Assembly: GCF_000219625.1 (NCBI RefSeq)
Contig: NC_018218.1
Coordinates: 4,774,001 to 4,838,000, forward strand
From: Zymoseptoria tritici IPO323
Lineage: Eukaryota > Ascomycota > Dothideomycetes > Mycosphaerellales > Mycosphaerellaceae
Reading direction: 5' to 3'
DNA length: 64,000 nucleotides
The position numbers were made by a program, and so were the translations under genes. Positions within the stretch are counted from its first letter, which is position 1. Each line of letters begins with the position of its first letter. Positions 29,624-42,352 of the stretch are shown here, piece after piece. Under the pieces are notes generated by a model that saw only the letters and a list, made by a program, of their open reading frames with translations, searched no databases and had not been told where the DNA came from.

Positions 29624-31882
29624 TCATTGCTGGCCGGTCGGAAGCTGTGTATGCGATCCGAATTGGCCGGTCTGCGGTCGAAATGCAGATGCAGGATATG
29701 TGTCGTTGACCTTCATGCTGCCGTGCCCGAATTGATAATGCGGGCCAGATGGATCTTTGGACATGCCTGGCATTGCGCTCCTCTTCATCGTTCCTCGCTC
29801 CTTTTCTGCCGAATCGGGTGGCGCGTCTATGGTGCTGGCACCTGAAATGTTGGAGATGTTTCGAAATCCAGTAAGCTCTCTCTCGGCGCCATTTTGTCGT
29901 TGTTTGGTCACCGGTATAGGAGATGGCATGGTCGCTAAGTCTCGCGGCACATACATGTGAGGGTAGTGTACTCTGTCCGTCGTTGGCGGGGCTGCTACGA
30001 CACTCGATGGTGCGTCGACCGGATCACTATTGGCCGGAATCGTTCCTGCACTCGAATGCTCGGGCAGCCGCCTCTGTGGATTGGGCGTAGCATACGGGCT
30101 ATGTGCGTTTGTGGCTGTCCCGTTGAGACTCCGCATCAATTGCTTCGCGGTGTGCGCACCGGGCTCCGAAGCCCAGTCGGGAGTATGTGTCAAACCAGGG
30201 GGTCCATGGTTGAGTATCGGACCTTGCGACCTGGCCCAAGCATTCTGCTCGACAAACTGCTCGTGTGCGATTCGTTCGCTTTGCGCCTGTACAAAACCAG
30301 TGCGGTTGGGAAAGTACACAGGCTGGGCTGCTGGCTGAGCCGCGCGCTTGTTGATCTGCTTCTCCATCAGCCAGGTGCCTCATGCTACTTGTAGTTGGCG
30401 GAAACATACCTTCATCGACTTGAGGTCGGAGTCCAGTGCATCGCCCTCGGCGCCTGCGATATCCGGTGCAGCTGGGAAGCCGACATACTTTGCAATGCCG
30501 CTCAACACGGATACCTCCTGGTTGTATTTGGCCTGTTGTCGGATCTGCACGCTCTTCTTTGTCGGGAACTTGAACATGTACGCCTCGTCATCGCTTTGAT
30601 TCGCTTGGCGACGCTCTTTCTGAATATTGTACCAGTCCTCCCCGAGCTTGACCATGACATTTTCTCTGAGTTCGCGCGCGTGTTGGAAGTATTGGCTATG
30701 CAGTTGACTCCGCTCTGCCAATGTGGTCCGTCGGAGGCTTTCCAGCTTGAACTTTCGCAGCGCGCGGGTCTCGGTGGCCTGCTTCGAATATCGTGCGTCT
30801 ATGCATGCGATTTGTCGCAAGTATTCTGGATGTTTGCAGTCGGGCTGCTTGAGAAGATCAAGCTCTGCGTCCATTGCAGCCAATCTCTCTCCATGCACCT
30901 TGTCTCGAAAAGCGGCGAATTGTTTTGCCAGGTCCTCGAATGCTGTCGACGCAGGCAATTTGCGCTCCGACTCTTCTTTTGACCTGGCAGCCGCTTCTTC
31001 ATTCTGCTCTTCCTCTGGCTGTACCACTGCATCACTTTGCACCACTTCAGTCTCTTTCGCGGGCTCAAGCTTTGGACGACCCTTTTTCGGCGGTCGACCA
31101 CCCTTTTTGCGTCCCGGTTTTACAGGCTCTGGTATCGCTGCAGCTTCAGCCTCTTCGTCGATTGGTTCGTCGGCGTCTGCAGGCGCATCTTCGGGTTGCG
31201 TTTCGCCGTTCGCGGTGGTATCGTTGGCGACCGCACTGTGGCTCCGCTTTCGAGGCGACTCGCCTAGATCGGATTCTGGACTGCTCAACGAGCTCTCCTC
31301 TGATTGTGATCGCTTTCGCTTTTTCGCTGCTTCCTCAAGGTCAGTGTCGACTTCACCGCGGGTTGCTGCTGAGTGCCACTGACCAGCTGCGTCAATGGTG
31401 CTTGTGCTTGACGGCCCACCCTGTGCGAGGAGAATCGGTGATGGAGGCTCTGAAAGGTCGTCCAATGCCTCGTCATCAGCGGTAGCAGCGTGGACCAATT
31501 TACTGGGCGTCCTTCCAACGTTCTCTGCTTGCTTGCGCAATTTGTCTGGTGTATTCTCGAGACGCTCTGTCTCTGCTTCCGAGTCAATCTCCATAGACTG
31601 ATGCGCCGTGAGCTCTTCTGCTGCGATATTTGCAGAACTGCTGCCAAAAACTTCGCCATCTTCTTCTAGATCGTCCTCAGGATCACTAAGACTGCTGGAG
31701 CGATCGTCGCCGACGTCGGCGGCGAGGTCGACAGTTCCGTCGGGGAGAGCGTCGTCCTCCGCTTCAGTGTCTCGCATAGGGGCATCGCGATTCGCAATCG
31801 GTGAGGCTTTTGAGCTGAGCGGACTGATGCTGGGTCGCTGAGCGTGCATCATGTGAGGGGAGCGACGCGCAGTGGTCGCCAT
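29624..31882 (-). CDS. DEP1: Dep1/Sds3-like subunit of the Rpd3L histone deacetylase complex
   Basis: Exons 31882-30410 and 30355-29624 (54-nt intron), 734 aa. Residues 1-290 are acidic and disordered with a GRKKGGRPPKKGRPK AT-hook-like stretch near 255. The Sds3-like domain follows at about 320-440: FAAFRDKVHGERLAAMDAEL, HPEYLRQIACIDARYSKQ, LAERSQLHSQYFQHARELRE and LGEDWYNIQKERRQ, which are diagnostic. A short YVGFPAAPDI motif lies before the splice site. The C-terminal exon is low-complexity. Sds3 and Dep1 proteins scaffold Rpd3L on chromatin. Which yeast subunit this corresponds to is inferred; the length and acidic N-terminus favour Dep1. Confidence 0.87.
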
Positions 31883-32631
31883 TTGTGCGGATCACAGACG
31901 GTGTGAGGCCTGCGTCGCTGATGCCGACCACGCGATGGTGGTGTGTAGTCGAGTCGTGTCGGGCGCTCTGCTGCGTGAGAAGTTTTGTGGTGAAAATGGG
32001 AGGGCGGTTCGATCGAGGAGGTCAAAGTGCGTGCCGTGCGCGGCGGATTCGTGGGTGTGAGGGTGAGGGTCGGAACTGAAGCGAATTGGAGGATTGTCAG
32101 TCCATCGGTAGTATGAATTACTCAGTCGCTCCGTGAGAGAAATGTGAGAGAATGGTCAAAGGTGATTCTTGGTGGCAGACGCGGTGAGAGGTGGGCGGAG
32201 AAGATGGTCACAGTGGAGCGGGAGAAGAAGCGCAAGCAGCAGATGCAGAGCAGCATGACATCGGCATCACTTTCAAGCGTTGTGCCGACTCGGGATCTGC
32301 CCTGACACCCACCAGATAGATCAAGGGTCCGAGCTCAGTCTTCTTTCTCTTTGATTGAACATGAGCATGACAGCATGTGATATCGAGTTGTGTAATATTT
32401 GTAGATCATGTGAATAGCAGGAAATAAATCTGTAGTTCATTTCCTACTAGAACACCTCGACCGCGCTGCTCCTGCGCTTGTCGTTCATATGAAAGTGATG
32501 TGCAGATTGGGGAAGGAATCTCGAAATGTCCGAGCTCGACTTTTTGGTACCTTGAATTTGCGACAGAGAATTTATAGACAACTCTTGATTCTTCTCATCA
32601 ACACACACAACGCATTGCGCTTACAGCGAAA
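31883..32631. other. divergent promoter region DEP1/NOP12
   Basis: About 750 bp between two genes transcribed apart. No repeat or conserved site could be identified by eye. Confidence 0.5.
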
Positions 32632-34459
32632 ATGGCAGCAGAGAAGATCAAGAAGGAAAAGACGGGCAAGGTGGAGAAATCCTCGAAGAAACCGTCAAAG
32701 GAGAAGAAGGATAAAAAGGACAAGAAGGAGAAGAAGAGACACAGCGCCGCTTCAGCATTCGCATTGCTGGCCGATGATCAGACTGTTGATCCTACACTGT
32801 CATCTCTATTCGCAGTGAAGGTGAGAAACAGCAAGATGATTGTCACGAATGAAGCACTCAACTGACATTTTGTAGCAACCTGCTGTCAAAGCAAAACCAG
32901 CAGAGGTCCCGATCAAATCCTCAAAAGCAAACGATGAAAGTGAGGACGAGAACGACGAAGAATTGTCAAGTATCGATGGCGAGCTGGAGGACGATGTCGA
33001 CGATTCGGCAGATGGAGCGGTCGAAGAAGAGCTCACTCCAGCAAAGGCATTGGCTGGCGAAGAAGTCGATGAGGTGAAGCCTAAGAGGAAACGCAAGAGA
33101 AAGGACGCGGACGAAGAGCTTGAGGATGCATACATGAATCGTCTGGCTCGCGAGGAGGAGAAGGACGCAGATCGAGCGGCGAAGGAACGTGGGGCGAAGA
33201 GGCAGAAGCAGAGTCTGAAGGATGGAGTGGACGTTGAGGAAGGCGCAAAAGATGATGAGGAGGAGGCGGCAGACGACGACAGTGACATGGAGGATATCGA
33301 CGATGATGAGGACGACGAAGCAGAAGCAAACACACCACCACCCAAACACGAAACCGAGACAGCAGCAGACGACGAGCTTCAGAAAGCCAACCGCACGGTC
33401 TTCCTCGGGAACGTGTCGACTTCTGCTATCATATCAAAGGTCGCTCGCAAAGCACTGCTCTCACACCTTGCCTCCTTCTTCACCGACCTGCCCGAGACGA
33501 AGAAGGGCGATGCGAAGCCCAAAGTGGAATCACTCCGTTTCCGCTCGACTCCGTTCGCCTCAGCCATTCCTAAAAAGGCTGCTTTCGCCAAGAAGGAGCT
33601 CATGGACGCCACGACCAAGTCGACCAACGCATATGCTGTCTACTCGACCCCGGCGCTCGCACGTGAAGCCTGCACGCGGCTCAACGGAACGTCAGTACTC
33701 GCACGCCACATGCGTGTGGACTCAGTTGCCCATCCCGCAAAGGTCGACAACCACCGCTGTATCTTCATTGGCAACCTCGGATTCGTGGACGACGAGACGA
33801 ACATCCAGGATGCCAACGAAGCGGACGGCCGCGAGATCCGCAAACGCGGCAAGGAGCCCGCCGACGTCGAAGAGGGCCTCTGGCGCACATTCAGCAAATG
33901 TGGAACCGTCGAAAGCGTTCGTGTGATCCGTGATAGCACCACACGAGTCGGCAAAGGAATCGCATACGTCCAATTCACCGATGAGAACGCGGTTGAGGCC
34001 GCCCTCCTCTACAACGAGAAGAAATTTCCGCCCATGCTGCCTCGCAAACTGCGTGTCACCCGTGCGAAAGCCATCAAGAGGAACGCCAAACCCGGCTCCG
34101 GTCGTCCAACAACTAAATCTCGCGCAACGGGCTATCAACGCAAGTACACAAGCGAGGAAGCTTCGCAAATGGGACGCACGAGCAAATTGTTCGGACGTGC
34201 TGCGGCTGCACAGCAGGCCAAGTCTACGCCGAGACCGAAAGGTACGGCGGCTAATAACACGCCGCTGGGAGATGGGACGAAGAAGTCCGTGGTGCCTGAG
34301 GGCATCCGCAAGCCGGAGAATTTCATCTTTGAGGGTCATCGAGCTAGTGCGAAGGGTGGAAAGAGTGGATTGAAGTTGGGTGGGAAGAAGAAGGGAACGA
34401 AGGTCACAGGACGGAGTGCTTCGTTCAAGGCAAAGAAGAGAACTGGTGGTGGGAAGTAG
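32632..34459 (+). CDS. NOP12: nucleolar RNA-binding protein, two RRMs (Nop12-like)
   Basis: Exons 32632-32820 and 32876-34459 (55-nt intron), 590 aa. Nop12 acts in 60S pre-rRNA processing in the nucleolus. The N-terminus is Lys-rich (KKEKTGKVEKSSKKPSKEKKDKKDKKEKKR) with the conserved SAFALLADDQTVDPTLSSLFA motif. Long acidic runs follow. RRM1 starts near residue 234 (RTVFLGNVSTSA) and RRM2 near 357 (CIFIGNLGFVDDE...GIAYVQFTD). The C-terminus is basic, with SKLFGRAAAAQQAK and GIRKPENFIFEGHRAS, as in fungal Nop12. The order and spacing of domains match the family. Confidence 0.93.
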
Positions 34460-34915
34460 AGGACAATCCATGCTACAATGCACGGGACAGTAGAGGCTTA
34501 AAATTGTTCGCATCATCTTGCCCCTGTCTTCCATGAGCAGGGTTTCCCTGCTGATAGACCTGTCTCTTTGAGATACATGTGCGCGTGATAACAGCTGAAC
34601 GAATGCATCTGTATTGGCTTATGCGTGTCTTGCTTGTCCGCATCGATAGGAGATGCTCGTCCGACGCACATTGCGAAAACGCGTAGAAGACGCGGCGATC
34701 CGGCACGTGCAAGGGGCTACCCGTGAATACGACCATTGGGTTGCTTGACCCTTTGAAAGCTGGCCTCGAAAGTCAAATGTTCAGCTCCCCAACTTTCCAC
34801 CAACTTCACACAACACGCACTCCTTTCCTCTCTTTACCTCTTCTTCTTCTCTTCTCTCAACTCTGTTTGGTTCCATCGACTTACATCAGCCCAGCGCGGC
34901 TGATCACGACACGCC

Positions 34916-37365
34916 ATGTCCTCTCCCCAGAGCACGGTCCGCCAACGAGGGCCTAAAGACAAGAGTCGCCCAGTGACACCGAACGCAGCCGCATTGAATG
35001 GCAAGGTCGAGGATACCTTGGACTCGGTGAAAAAGTCGGGAAAAGAGGCTGTCAAGAGTGAATGGGACTACAAGCTTGGTTTCACAATCATCACGATCCT
35101 CGCATTCCTGACGCGCTTCTGGGGCATCAGCCATCCCGACCAGGTTGTGTTCGATGAGGTGCACTTTGGCAAGGTAAGGACGATCATATGATGGAAATGG
35201 ACACAGTTGCTGATGAACGTCTTGCGATGCAGTTCGCCTCGTATTACCTCCAACGCACCTACTTCTTCGATGTCCACCCTCCCTTTGGCAAGCTACTTTT
35301 CGCATTCGCCGGCTGGCTCGTTGGATACGATGGCTCCTTCCTCTTCGAGAACATCGGCGACTCGTACATCACCAACCACGTGCCTTACGTGGCATACCGA
35401 TCCATGCCAGCGCTGATGGGCGCGCTGACAGTTTCAACTGTATACCTGATCATGTGGGAGTCTGGATACAGTCTGCCTGCTGCCATCCTGGCCTCTTCGC
35501 TCGTGCTTTTCGACAACGCGCACATTGGTCAGACTCGTCTGATTCTCCTCGACGCGACTCTAGTGCTGTTCATGGCGCTGAGCATCCTTTGCTACATTCG
35601 ATTCTACAAGCTCCGCCACGCGCCATTCGGAAGGAAGTGGTGGAAGTGGCTCCTGCTCACTGGAGTATGCATGAGCTGTGTCATCAGCACGAAATACGTG
35701 GGAGCTTTCACCTTCTTCTCCATTGGCGTGCCGGTCTTGATCGATCTCTGGGAGTTGATGGATGTCAACCGCAAGCAAGGAGCTCTGACGCTGCCGACAT
35801 TCTTCAAGCACTTTGCTGCACGTGTCATCGGTCTGATCATTGTGCCCTTCATGATGTACCTGTTCTGGTTCCAAGTGCACTTTGCGATTCTGTCTCGATC
35901 GGGTCCTGGCGACGATTTCATGACTCCGGCCTTCCAGGAGACGCTCTCGGACAACCTCATGTCGCAAAATGCTGTGAGCATTGAGTACTTTGACAACATC
36001 TCCATGCGTCACAAGGACACCAAGGTTTATCTGCACTCGCATGTGGACAAGTACCCGCTTCGCTACGATGATGGCCGCGTTTCGTCTCAGGGTCAGCAGG
36101 TTACTGGATACCCTCACAACGACACCAACAACCTGTGGCAGATTCTCCCGTCGAATGGTGTGGAAGGCACGGGTCACAAGGTCAGGACTGGCGACCACGT
36201 TCGTCTTCGCCATCTCGTCACCGATTCTTACCTGCTCACTCACGATGTTGCGTCTCCCTTCTTCCCTACCAACCAGGAATTCACCGCAGTCCCAATCGAG
36301 CAGGCGAATGGAGATCGATACAACGACACTCTCTTTGAGATTCGTGTCGACGAGAAGAAGATTGGACAGGAGTTCAAGACACTCGCATCGCATTTTAAGC
36401 TCGTCCACGTTCCTACCAAGGTCGCCATGTGGACGCACACCAAGCCTTTGCCTGACTGGGGTTACAAGCAAGCCGAGATCAATGGCAACAAGAATGCCGC
36501 GCAGACGTCGAACTTGTGGTACGCCGAAGACATCCAGGGCATTCCGGCCGACTCGCCTCGATTGGTCAAGACGATCCGCAAGCCCAAGAGCATGCCATTC
36601 TTGAAGAAGTATATTGAGGTCCAGCGGGCCATGTTCTACCACAACAACGCGTTGACATCGTCTCACCCGTACGCATCGCAGCCAATTCAGTGGCCATTCC
36701 TTCTCCGCGGCGTCAGCTTCTGGACGGAGAACGAGACCAAGCGTCAAATCTACTTTATGGGCAATCCTCTCGGATGGTGGTTCGCATCGTCGGTTTTGGC
36801 GATCTTCGCCGGCATTCTGTTCGCGGATCAGATGTCTGTCCGCCGTGGCGTCGACGCTCTTGACAGACGTGAGTGCATTGCATATCAGCCAAATTGAATC
36901 ACACTAACATGTTTCACAGGCACTCGGTCTCGTCTCTACAACAGCACGGGTTTCTTCTTCCTCGTTTGGGGCGCCCACTACCTTCCCTTCTTCATCATGG
37001 GTCGCCAACTCTTCTTGCACCACTACCTGCCAGCACACTTGGCTTCCTGTCTCGTGGCCGGCGCGATTGTTGAATTCGTCTTCAACATCGAGCCGCAAGA
37101 CCTCACCCGCGTGTCCTCAACCAACCCTATCACGGACGGCAAGAAGGACAGCGCTGCGCAAGCTGCTCAGCGCGCCAAGCCGATCCGCGAACGTATTGCG
37201 GGTCAGAGCTTGATGGCGACGTGGGCGGCGAGTGGAGTGTTGGTTTCGATACTGGTGTGGAGTTTCTGGTACTTTAGCCCGTTGACGTACGGCAAACCCG
37301 GATTGACCGTTGCGCAAGTGTTGGCAAGGAAGTGGTTGAACTACGACTTCCACTTTGCGAAGTAG
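34916..37365 (+). CDS. PMT1: dolichyl-phosphate-mannose-protein mannosyltransferase, PMT1 type
   Basis: Transfers mannose from Dol-P-Man to Ser/Thr of secretory proteins in the ER lumen. Exons 34916-35173, 35233-36868 and 36920-37365 give 779 aa. The catalytic acidic pair is in VVFDEVHFGK (Asp80-Glu81), followed after the intron by FASYYLQRTYFFDVHPPFGKLL. Multiple transmembrane helices flank a luminal MIR region (about residues 335-520: YLHSHVDKYP, LWQILPSNG, VRLRHLVTDSYLLTHD, FKLVHVPTKVAMWTH). LRGVSFW and the C-terminal TM bundle with MGRQLFLHHYLPAHL are typical. The Val-Phe and Phe-Gly motif spelling favours PMT1 over PMT2 or PMT4. PMT1-type enzymes work as heterodimers with PMT2. Confidence 0.95.
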
Positions 37366-38691
37366 ATTGGTGGGATGTAATGGGATTGCATGGCGGTGAC
37401 TGGAGTCGGGCAGTTTCTACTGTGAGAGCGTCGAAAACCGGAGTATTGGCTAGATTGGGGATGGGTCTTTTACTGTAAGAACACAGAGAAGCACTGGAAC
37501 GCAGGACGGAAAATGAAACTGTAACAACAATATGAAGAGCGATGCCTTCGCTTGACCCGAAGGAGGCAATGCGAGGTCCCGTTCCCCAGAACCCCTGCTT
37601 CCTCGAGGGTGGTACCGCAATCTTCACGAGTTTCATGTGACTGGAATAAACAGGAACAGGTATTTACTCCAGCTTTCGTAGCACACCTGTGGCCTGTGGA
37701 TTCACGATTCTCACGAACATGGAGACAGAGTTTCTTACAAGCCATGGCACACGCCATCGTTGGCTCGTAGCCTTGGAGTCGCCGGGCACAAGCACTCAGC
37801 CGCTTAAGCTCTGATCGGAGTTCGACAAGGCCATCATGACAAAACTCGGATCAGCGGTCGAGCGGAGGTCTGAGGAACAGAGCGCCGAGACCAGGGCCAA
37901 GAACGTGAGGCTTTGACGGATTGCGGGACGTGCTCCAGAGGGATGACCCCGCTGTCGGCTGGCTTTTTGGTGGGGTCGGACATTGGACATGTCATCAGAA
38001 TCGGAAGCGACGACAATGATGGATCGCGGAGGATGCCAATTGCTGTGGCCTTCTTGGGAGCTTCAATCATGCTGACTGCGATGCCATGAGCTGCAGCTAC
38101 CAGGTCATGCTATTGCTATGAAGGTCGCCGCTACTATAGAAGGCAACGTCGCTCTCTTCTCTGCTGCTGGGTTCCAAATTCCCCATTGCCCCGCCATACA
38201 CTGCCCATAGCACCACAATATCAAATTCCTCCATTGATCCAGACCGCAAGCAAGAGAGAGAGAGAGAGAGATATCGCACACTTCCGCACAATCGCCGCCC
38301 GAGACTAGTCCATCAGACACACGTCTCACGCGATCTGGTACTAAGTACGATTTGTTGATCAACCTCGGGTGACGGCGAGTTCAAACCCACCGCCGCGGGA
38401 CCTGGACCTCTTGTTGCTCGCTTTCACTACGCAACCCGCTAATCCGTCCAGCCCTTAGCCGAAGCTACACACACTAGTAGGAGGGAATCCAAAGCTCACA
38501 GCCGGGAGCTCGCGATTACTGCACCGGAGGCCATTCTTACCTCATACCTACCTCTTTGTTTATCCCGGTCGTCCTTTCGCTCTTGCTCTTCCTCTCTCCC
38601 TCCATTCTACACCACACCACCACCAACACCACCATCCGCACGAGCGACGACTTTCCTCTCCCAGAGCTATCACCACACACCACCACACAGC
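37366..38691. other. long promoter region of acetyl-CoA synthetase
   Basis: About 1.3 kb. It contains a (GA)n run at 38253-38271 and a C/A/T-rich 5' leader (about 38570-38690). No gene is apparent. A long leader is common for carbon-regulated genes, but no specific activator or CreA site was assigned. Confidence 0.5.
38253..38271. repeat. (GA)n microsatellite
   Basis: Uninterrupted AG/GA dinucleotide run of about nine units in the region upstream of the acetyl-CoA synthetase gene. Confidence 0.85.
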
Positions 38692-40853
38692 ATGTCTGAA
38701 GGCGACGTGCAGCCATCCGCTGGCATTCCCGAGTCCAAGTCGGCGGAGACGTACCATGTCCCAGAAGCTCTCCTAAAGTACGTCACACCAGCTATGCGAT
38801 TCCACCGCAGCACAGCACAGCACAGCAATGCAATGCCATGCATGCAGCAACCCGCTGACATTTTCCCCACAGAAAGCATCCCAAGAGCCCGCACATCGGG
38901 TCCATGGACGAGTACAAGAAAATGTACAAGGAGTCCATCGAAGAGCCCGACAAGTTCTGGGGTAAAATGGCACGAGACCTCCTCACCTGGGAGCGGGACT
39001 TCCAGACCGTCCGCTCCGGCACTCTGGCCGGCGGCGACACCGCCTGGTTCGTCGAAGGCAAGCTCAATGCCTCGTACAACTGCGTCGACCGACACGCGAT
39101 CAAGAACCCCGACAAGCCCGCCATCATCTACGAGGCCGACGAAAAGGGCGAGGGCCGCACCATCACCTACGGCGAGCTCCTCCGAGAAGTCTCCCGCCTG
39201 TCCTGGGTACTCACCCAGATGGGCGTCAAGAAGGGCGACACCGTCGCTCTCTACCTCCCCATGATTCCCGAAGCGCTGGTCGCTTTCCTCGCTTGCACAC
39301 GTATTGGAGCCGTTCACTCGGTCGTCTTTGCCGGTTTCAGCGCCGACTCTCTCCGCGACCGCATCATTGATGCCAACTCCAAGGTTGTCATTACCTCGGA
39401 CGAGGGCAAGCGTGGCGGCAAGCTGATCGGCACCAAGAAGATTGTCGACGAGGCCTTGAAGCAGTGCAAGGATGTGACCCACTGTCTCGTCTACCAGCGA
39501 ACAGGTGCTGAGGTTCCATGGACTGAGGGCAGAGATTTGTGGTGGCACGAGGAGATGGAGAAGTGGCCGGCCTACTACCCTCCTGTATCCATGAGCTCCG
39601 AGGATCCTCTGTTCTTGCTGTACACTTCTGGTTCGACTGGCAAGCCCAAGGGTGTCATGCACACCACCGGTGGCTACCTCCTCGGAGCCGCGGCGACCGG
39701 AAAGTACGTCTTTGACATTCACGACAACGACGTCTTTTTCTGCGGTGGTGATGTCGGTTGGATTACAGGCCACACCTATGTTGTATACGCTCCGTTGGTT
39801 CTTGGTGTCGCCACGGTCGTGTTCGAGGGCACTCCAGCCTACCCCGACTTCAGCCGATACTGGGACGTGTGCGAGCTGCACAAGGTTACTCAGTTCTACG
39901 TTGCACCAACTGCTCTGCGTCTGCTCAAGCGTGCCGGAGACGAGCACGTTAAGGCGCAGATGAAGTCCCTCCGCGTGTTGGGTTCCGTCGGTGAGCCCAT
40001 TGCCGCAGAGGTCTGGAAGTGGTACCACTCCACTGTCGGAAAGGAGGAGGCTCACATTGTCGATGTAAGTGTTGAAGTGCTGCTAAAATATACATGTCGA
40101 AACTAACACAACTTTCTCAAGACTTACTGGCAAACCGAAACCGGCTCCCACGTCATCACACCCCTCGGCGGTGTCACGCCCACCAAGCCCGGTTCCGCCT
40201 CCCTCCCCTTCTTCGGCATCGAAGCGGCGATCATCGACCCCGTCTCCGGCGAAGAAATCTCCGGCAACGATGTCGAAGGTGTGCTGGCCTTCAAGCAGGC
40301 TTGGCCCTCGATGGCCCGCACCGTCTACGGCGCCCACAAGCGCTACATGGACACCTACCTCAACGTGTACAAGGGATACTACTTCACGGGCGATGGCGCC
40401 GCGAGAGATTTCGAAGGATACTACTGGATCCGTGGACGTGTCGACGATGTCGTCAACGTCTCCGGTCATCGCTTGTCGACGGCGGAGATTGAGGCGGCGC
40501 TCATCGAACACCAGGCTGTTGGCGAGGCGGCAGTGGTGGGCATCAACGACGAACTCACCGGTCAAGCGGTCAATGCGTTCGTCTCGATTAAGGACGGACA
40601 CGAGATCAACGATCAGTTGAAGAAGGACTTGGTCCTGCAAGTGCGCAAGTCGATCGGACCATTTGCGGCGCCGAAAGCGATCTTCGCAATTCCCGATCTG
40701 CCCAAGACGAGGTCGGGTAAGATTATGAGGAGAATTCTGAGGAAGATTTTGGCGGGTGAGGAGGATCAGTTGGGTGATACTAGTACGTTGGCGGATCCGA
40801 GTGTGGTGGATAAGATTATTGAGACGGTTAAGGAGGGGAGGGAGAAGAAGTGA
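38692..40853 (+). CDS. ACS1: acetyl-coenzyme A synthetase
   Basis: Converts acetate, CoA and ATP to acetyl-CoA plus AMP (facA of Aspergillus). Exons 38692-38777, 38873-40064 and 40122-40853 give 669 aa. Splicing at intron 1 (95 nt) restores [26 protein letters not shown], the normal N-terminal region. The AMP-binding core [11 protein letters not shown] lies at 279-289. WQTETGSH follows the second junction. The adenylation hinge [16 protein letters not shown] and the catalytic, regulated lysine in [14 protein letters not shown] (about Lys626) are present. Length is standard. A cytosolic/peroxisomal form is likely, since no mitochondrial presequence is seen. Confidence 0.98.
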
Positions 40854-41533
40854 GAGGGAGAAGAGGAGGGATTGATATGTGAGTGATTTTATGGAGGATA
40901 CCACTATGAGTTTGAAGATAGTTTTGGCAGGTTTATTTATTCGAATGATATGTACATGTAATGTACCTCGCCTCTCCATGGTCTCGCATGAACTGCTCAT
41001 GTGGTCGTCCTGAATTCGCCGGGTCGATGCCTACCATATCGACCAATCTCCAAATGCCATCATCTCATCTCGTCTCTTCCTTCAGCGCTGGGCATGACCA
41101 CTTATACAATCGGCCAACAGCGACACCTCCCTGTTGTGCCGTTCTCGCAAGCCGACCGCAGCTCTGCCATTCCAGCCATTCTCTTTCGAGACCATGAAGG
41201 CCTTTGATGTACCGCTTTTCCTGGCCCTACATTCTGTGCCACGGATCCAGATGCGCCAAGCCCATCTCAATCTACATCTGATCTCTGACATCTTCGCGTG
41301 AACAGACGTCCACGCCGCTGCTTCGCCACGCCGACTCCTTCCACGAGCACGTCAACTGCCCGGCTCACGGCTGGAGAGGTGCGCCCACTAGATGATCGTC
41401 CAGACTCAGGCTTTCTGAAGCAAAAAATGCCACGCATTCACACGGATTTATGCCCAGTCTGTCCAGCACCATCCAGTGATACCAAGTCATCGGTCCTTCG
41501 GTAGAGATTTTATCGTTCTCCCTCCCTGCATCC
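40854..41533. other. intergenic region between convergent genes
   Basis: About 0.7 kb after the acetyl-CoA synthetase stop up to the stop of the GatC-like gene. Nothing recognised beyond 3' flanks. Confidence 0.5.
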
Positions 41534-42109
41534 TCATCTATCCTTCCCTCCCTCCACAACGAAGTACCGACCAGTCTTTCTCTCCGCGTGTCCCAAAACA
41601 TCCCACTTCTCAGCATCCTGCACCTCTCTCTTCCTCCTAATCCGCTTGTGAAACTTCCCCCTCACCTCCTCCTTTGCCAACGCACCCTTCAAAGCCTCCA
41701 GTCCCAACTCCGCCTCTTTCTCACCCTCTTCCGTCTCGTCTCGTAGACTCCGCAACGGTTCCACGTTGGTTGTGTCGACGGATTGAACTTGTTTGACGAA
41801 GTGCAGTTGGGAGGTGAGGGTTTGTAGCATGGCAGTTTCTTCGACGGGGGAGGTTGGCGGTGGGAGGGCGGAGAGGCGGAGGAGATGGTGAAGTTGGGTT
41901 GAGGAGACTTTTGGAGTCTCCGTCGCTGCAGTGTCGGACGGTAAGAGAGATGCGACGGACCAGGTGGGTTTCGAGAGGAGGGCTTCTACGTCGAGCTGTT
42001 TCCTTTGCGATAAGGGATGGCAGCTCGAGAATGTTCGTCTGGATGCCTTTGCTGTTGGACGGAGCTGTAATCGGCCGATCGCACGGCAAGGATTCCGTAC
42101 TGCTGCCAT
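41534..42109 (-). CDS. mitochondrial glutamyl-tRNA(Gln) amidotransferase subunit C-like
   Basis: A 191-aa single-exon protein; the first ATG is at 42109 (MAAVRNPCRAIGRL). The N-terminus is rich in Arg, Ser and Ala and ends in RRTFSSCHPLSQRK, a clear mitochondrial presequence. The GatC-type core follows: VEALLSKPTWSVASLLPS, then VSSTQLHHLLRLSALPPPTSPVEETAMLQTLTSQLHFVKQVQSVDTTNVEPLRSLRDE. This matches the short helical GatC domain that bridges GatA and GatB in the mitochondrial complex making Gln-tRNA(Gln). The basic C-terminal extension (KRIRRKREVQDAEKWDVLGHAERKTGRYFVVE) is typical of filamentous fungi. Confidence 0.87.
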   Translation of the reverse strand: MAAVRNPCRAIGRLQLRPTAKASRRTFSSCHPLSQRKQLDVEALLSKPTWSVASLLPSDTAATETPKVSSTQLHHLLRLSALPPPTSPVEETAMLQTLTSQLHFVKQVQSVDTTNVEPLRSLRDETEEGEKEAELGLEALKGALAKEEVRGKFHKRIRRKREVQDAEKWDVLGHAERKTGRYFVVEGGKDR

Positions 42110-42352
42110 GCTTGTGTGTTGATTCACTGAGAGACTTCGTATTTGGTCGCAAAGAGTTCACCTGCAAGCACTTAAAAGCACGGGCCACATCCCCGTCGCG
42201 CGGCGCGTCTTCCGGAACCTGTCGATCACTTGCCGCCTGCCTAGGGAAAGTCGGCTTGTGGCAAACAATTCAATGTCAGACATTCAACCTTCCAGTCTTT
42301 GCATCTCCTCTTTCGTTCGATTCTACACCACACGCACCGTACACCAGTCAAA

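Noticed and set aside
33722..34534. 270-codon antisense frame over NOP12
   Set aside because: Shadow of the RRM2 and basic C-terminal coding region.
35560..36747. 395-codon open frame antisense to PMT1
   Set aside because: Same reason: the sense strand is an intact mannosyltransferase and the antisense translation shows no membrane or domain pattern.
38370..38400. B-box-like GAGTTCAAACCCAC suggesting a tRNA gene
   Set aside because: No flanking T stem, acceptor pairing or A box at the right distance.
38670..40055. 461-codon open frame antisense to acetyl-CoA synthetase
   Set aside because: It mirrors a highly conserved gene with strong codon bias; the translated sequence has no family features. 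Antisense shadow.
40083..41000. 305-codon antisense frame over the 3' part of acetyl-CoA synthetase
   Set aside because: It crosses an intron and the stop region of the sense gene; no motif, Arg/Leu-rich shadow composition.
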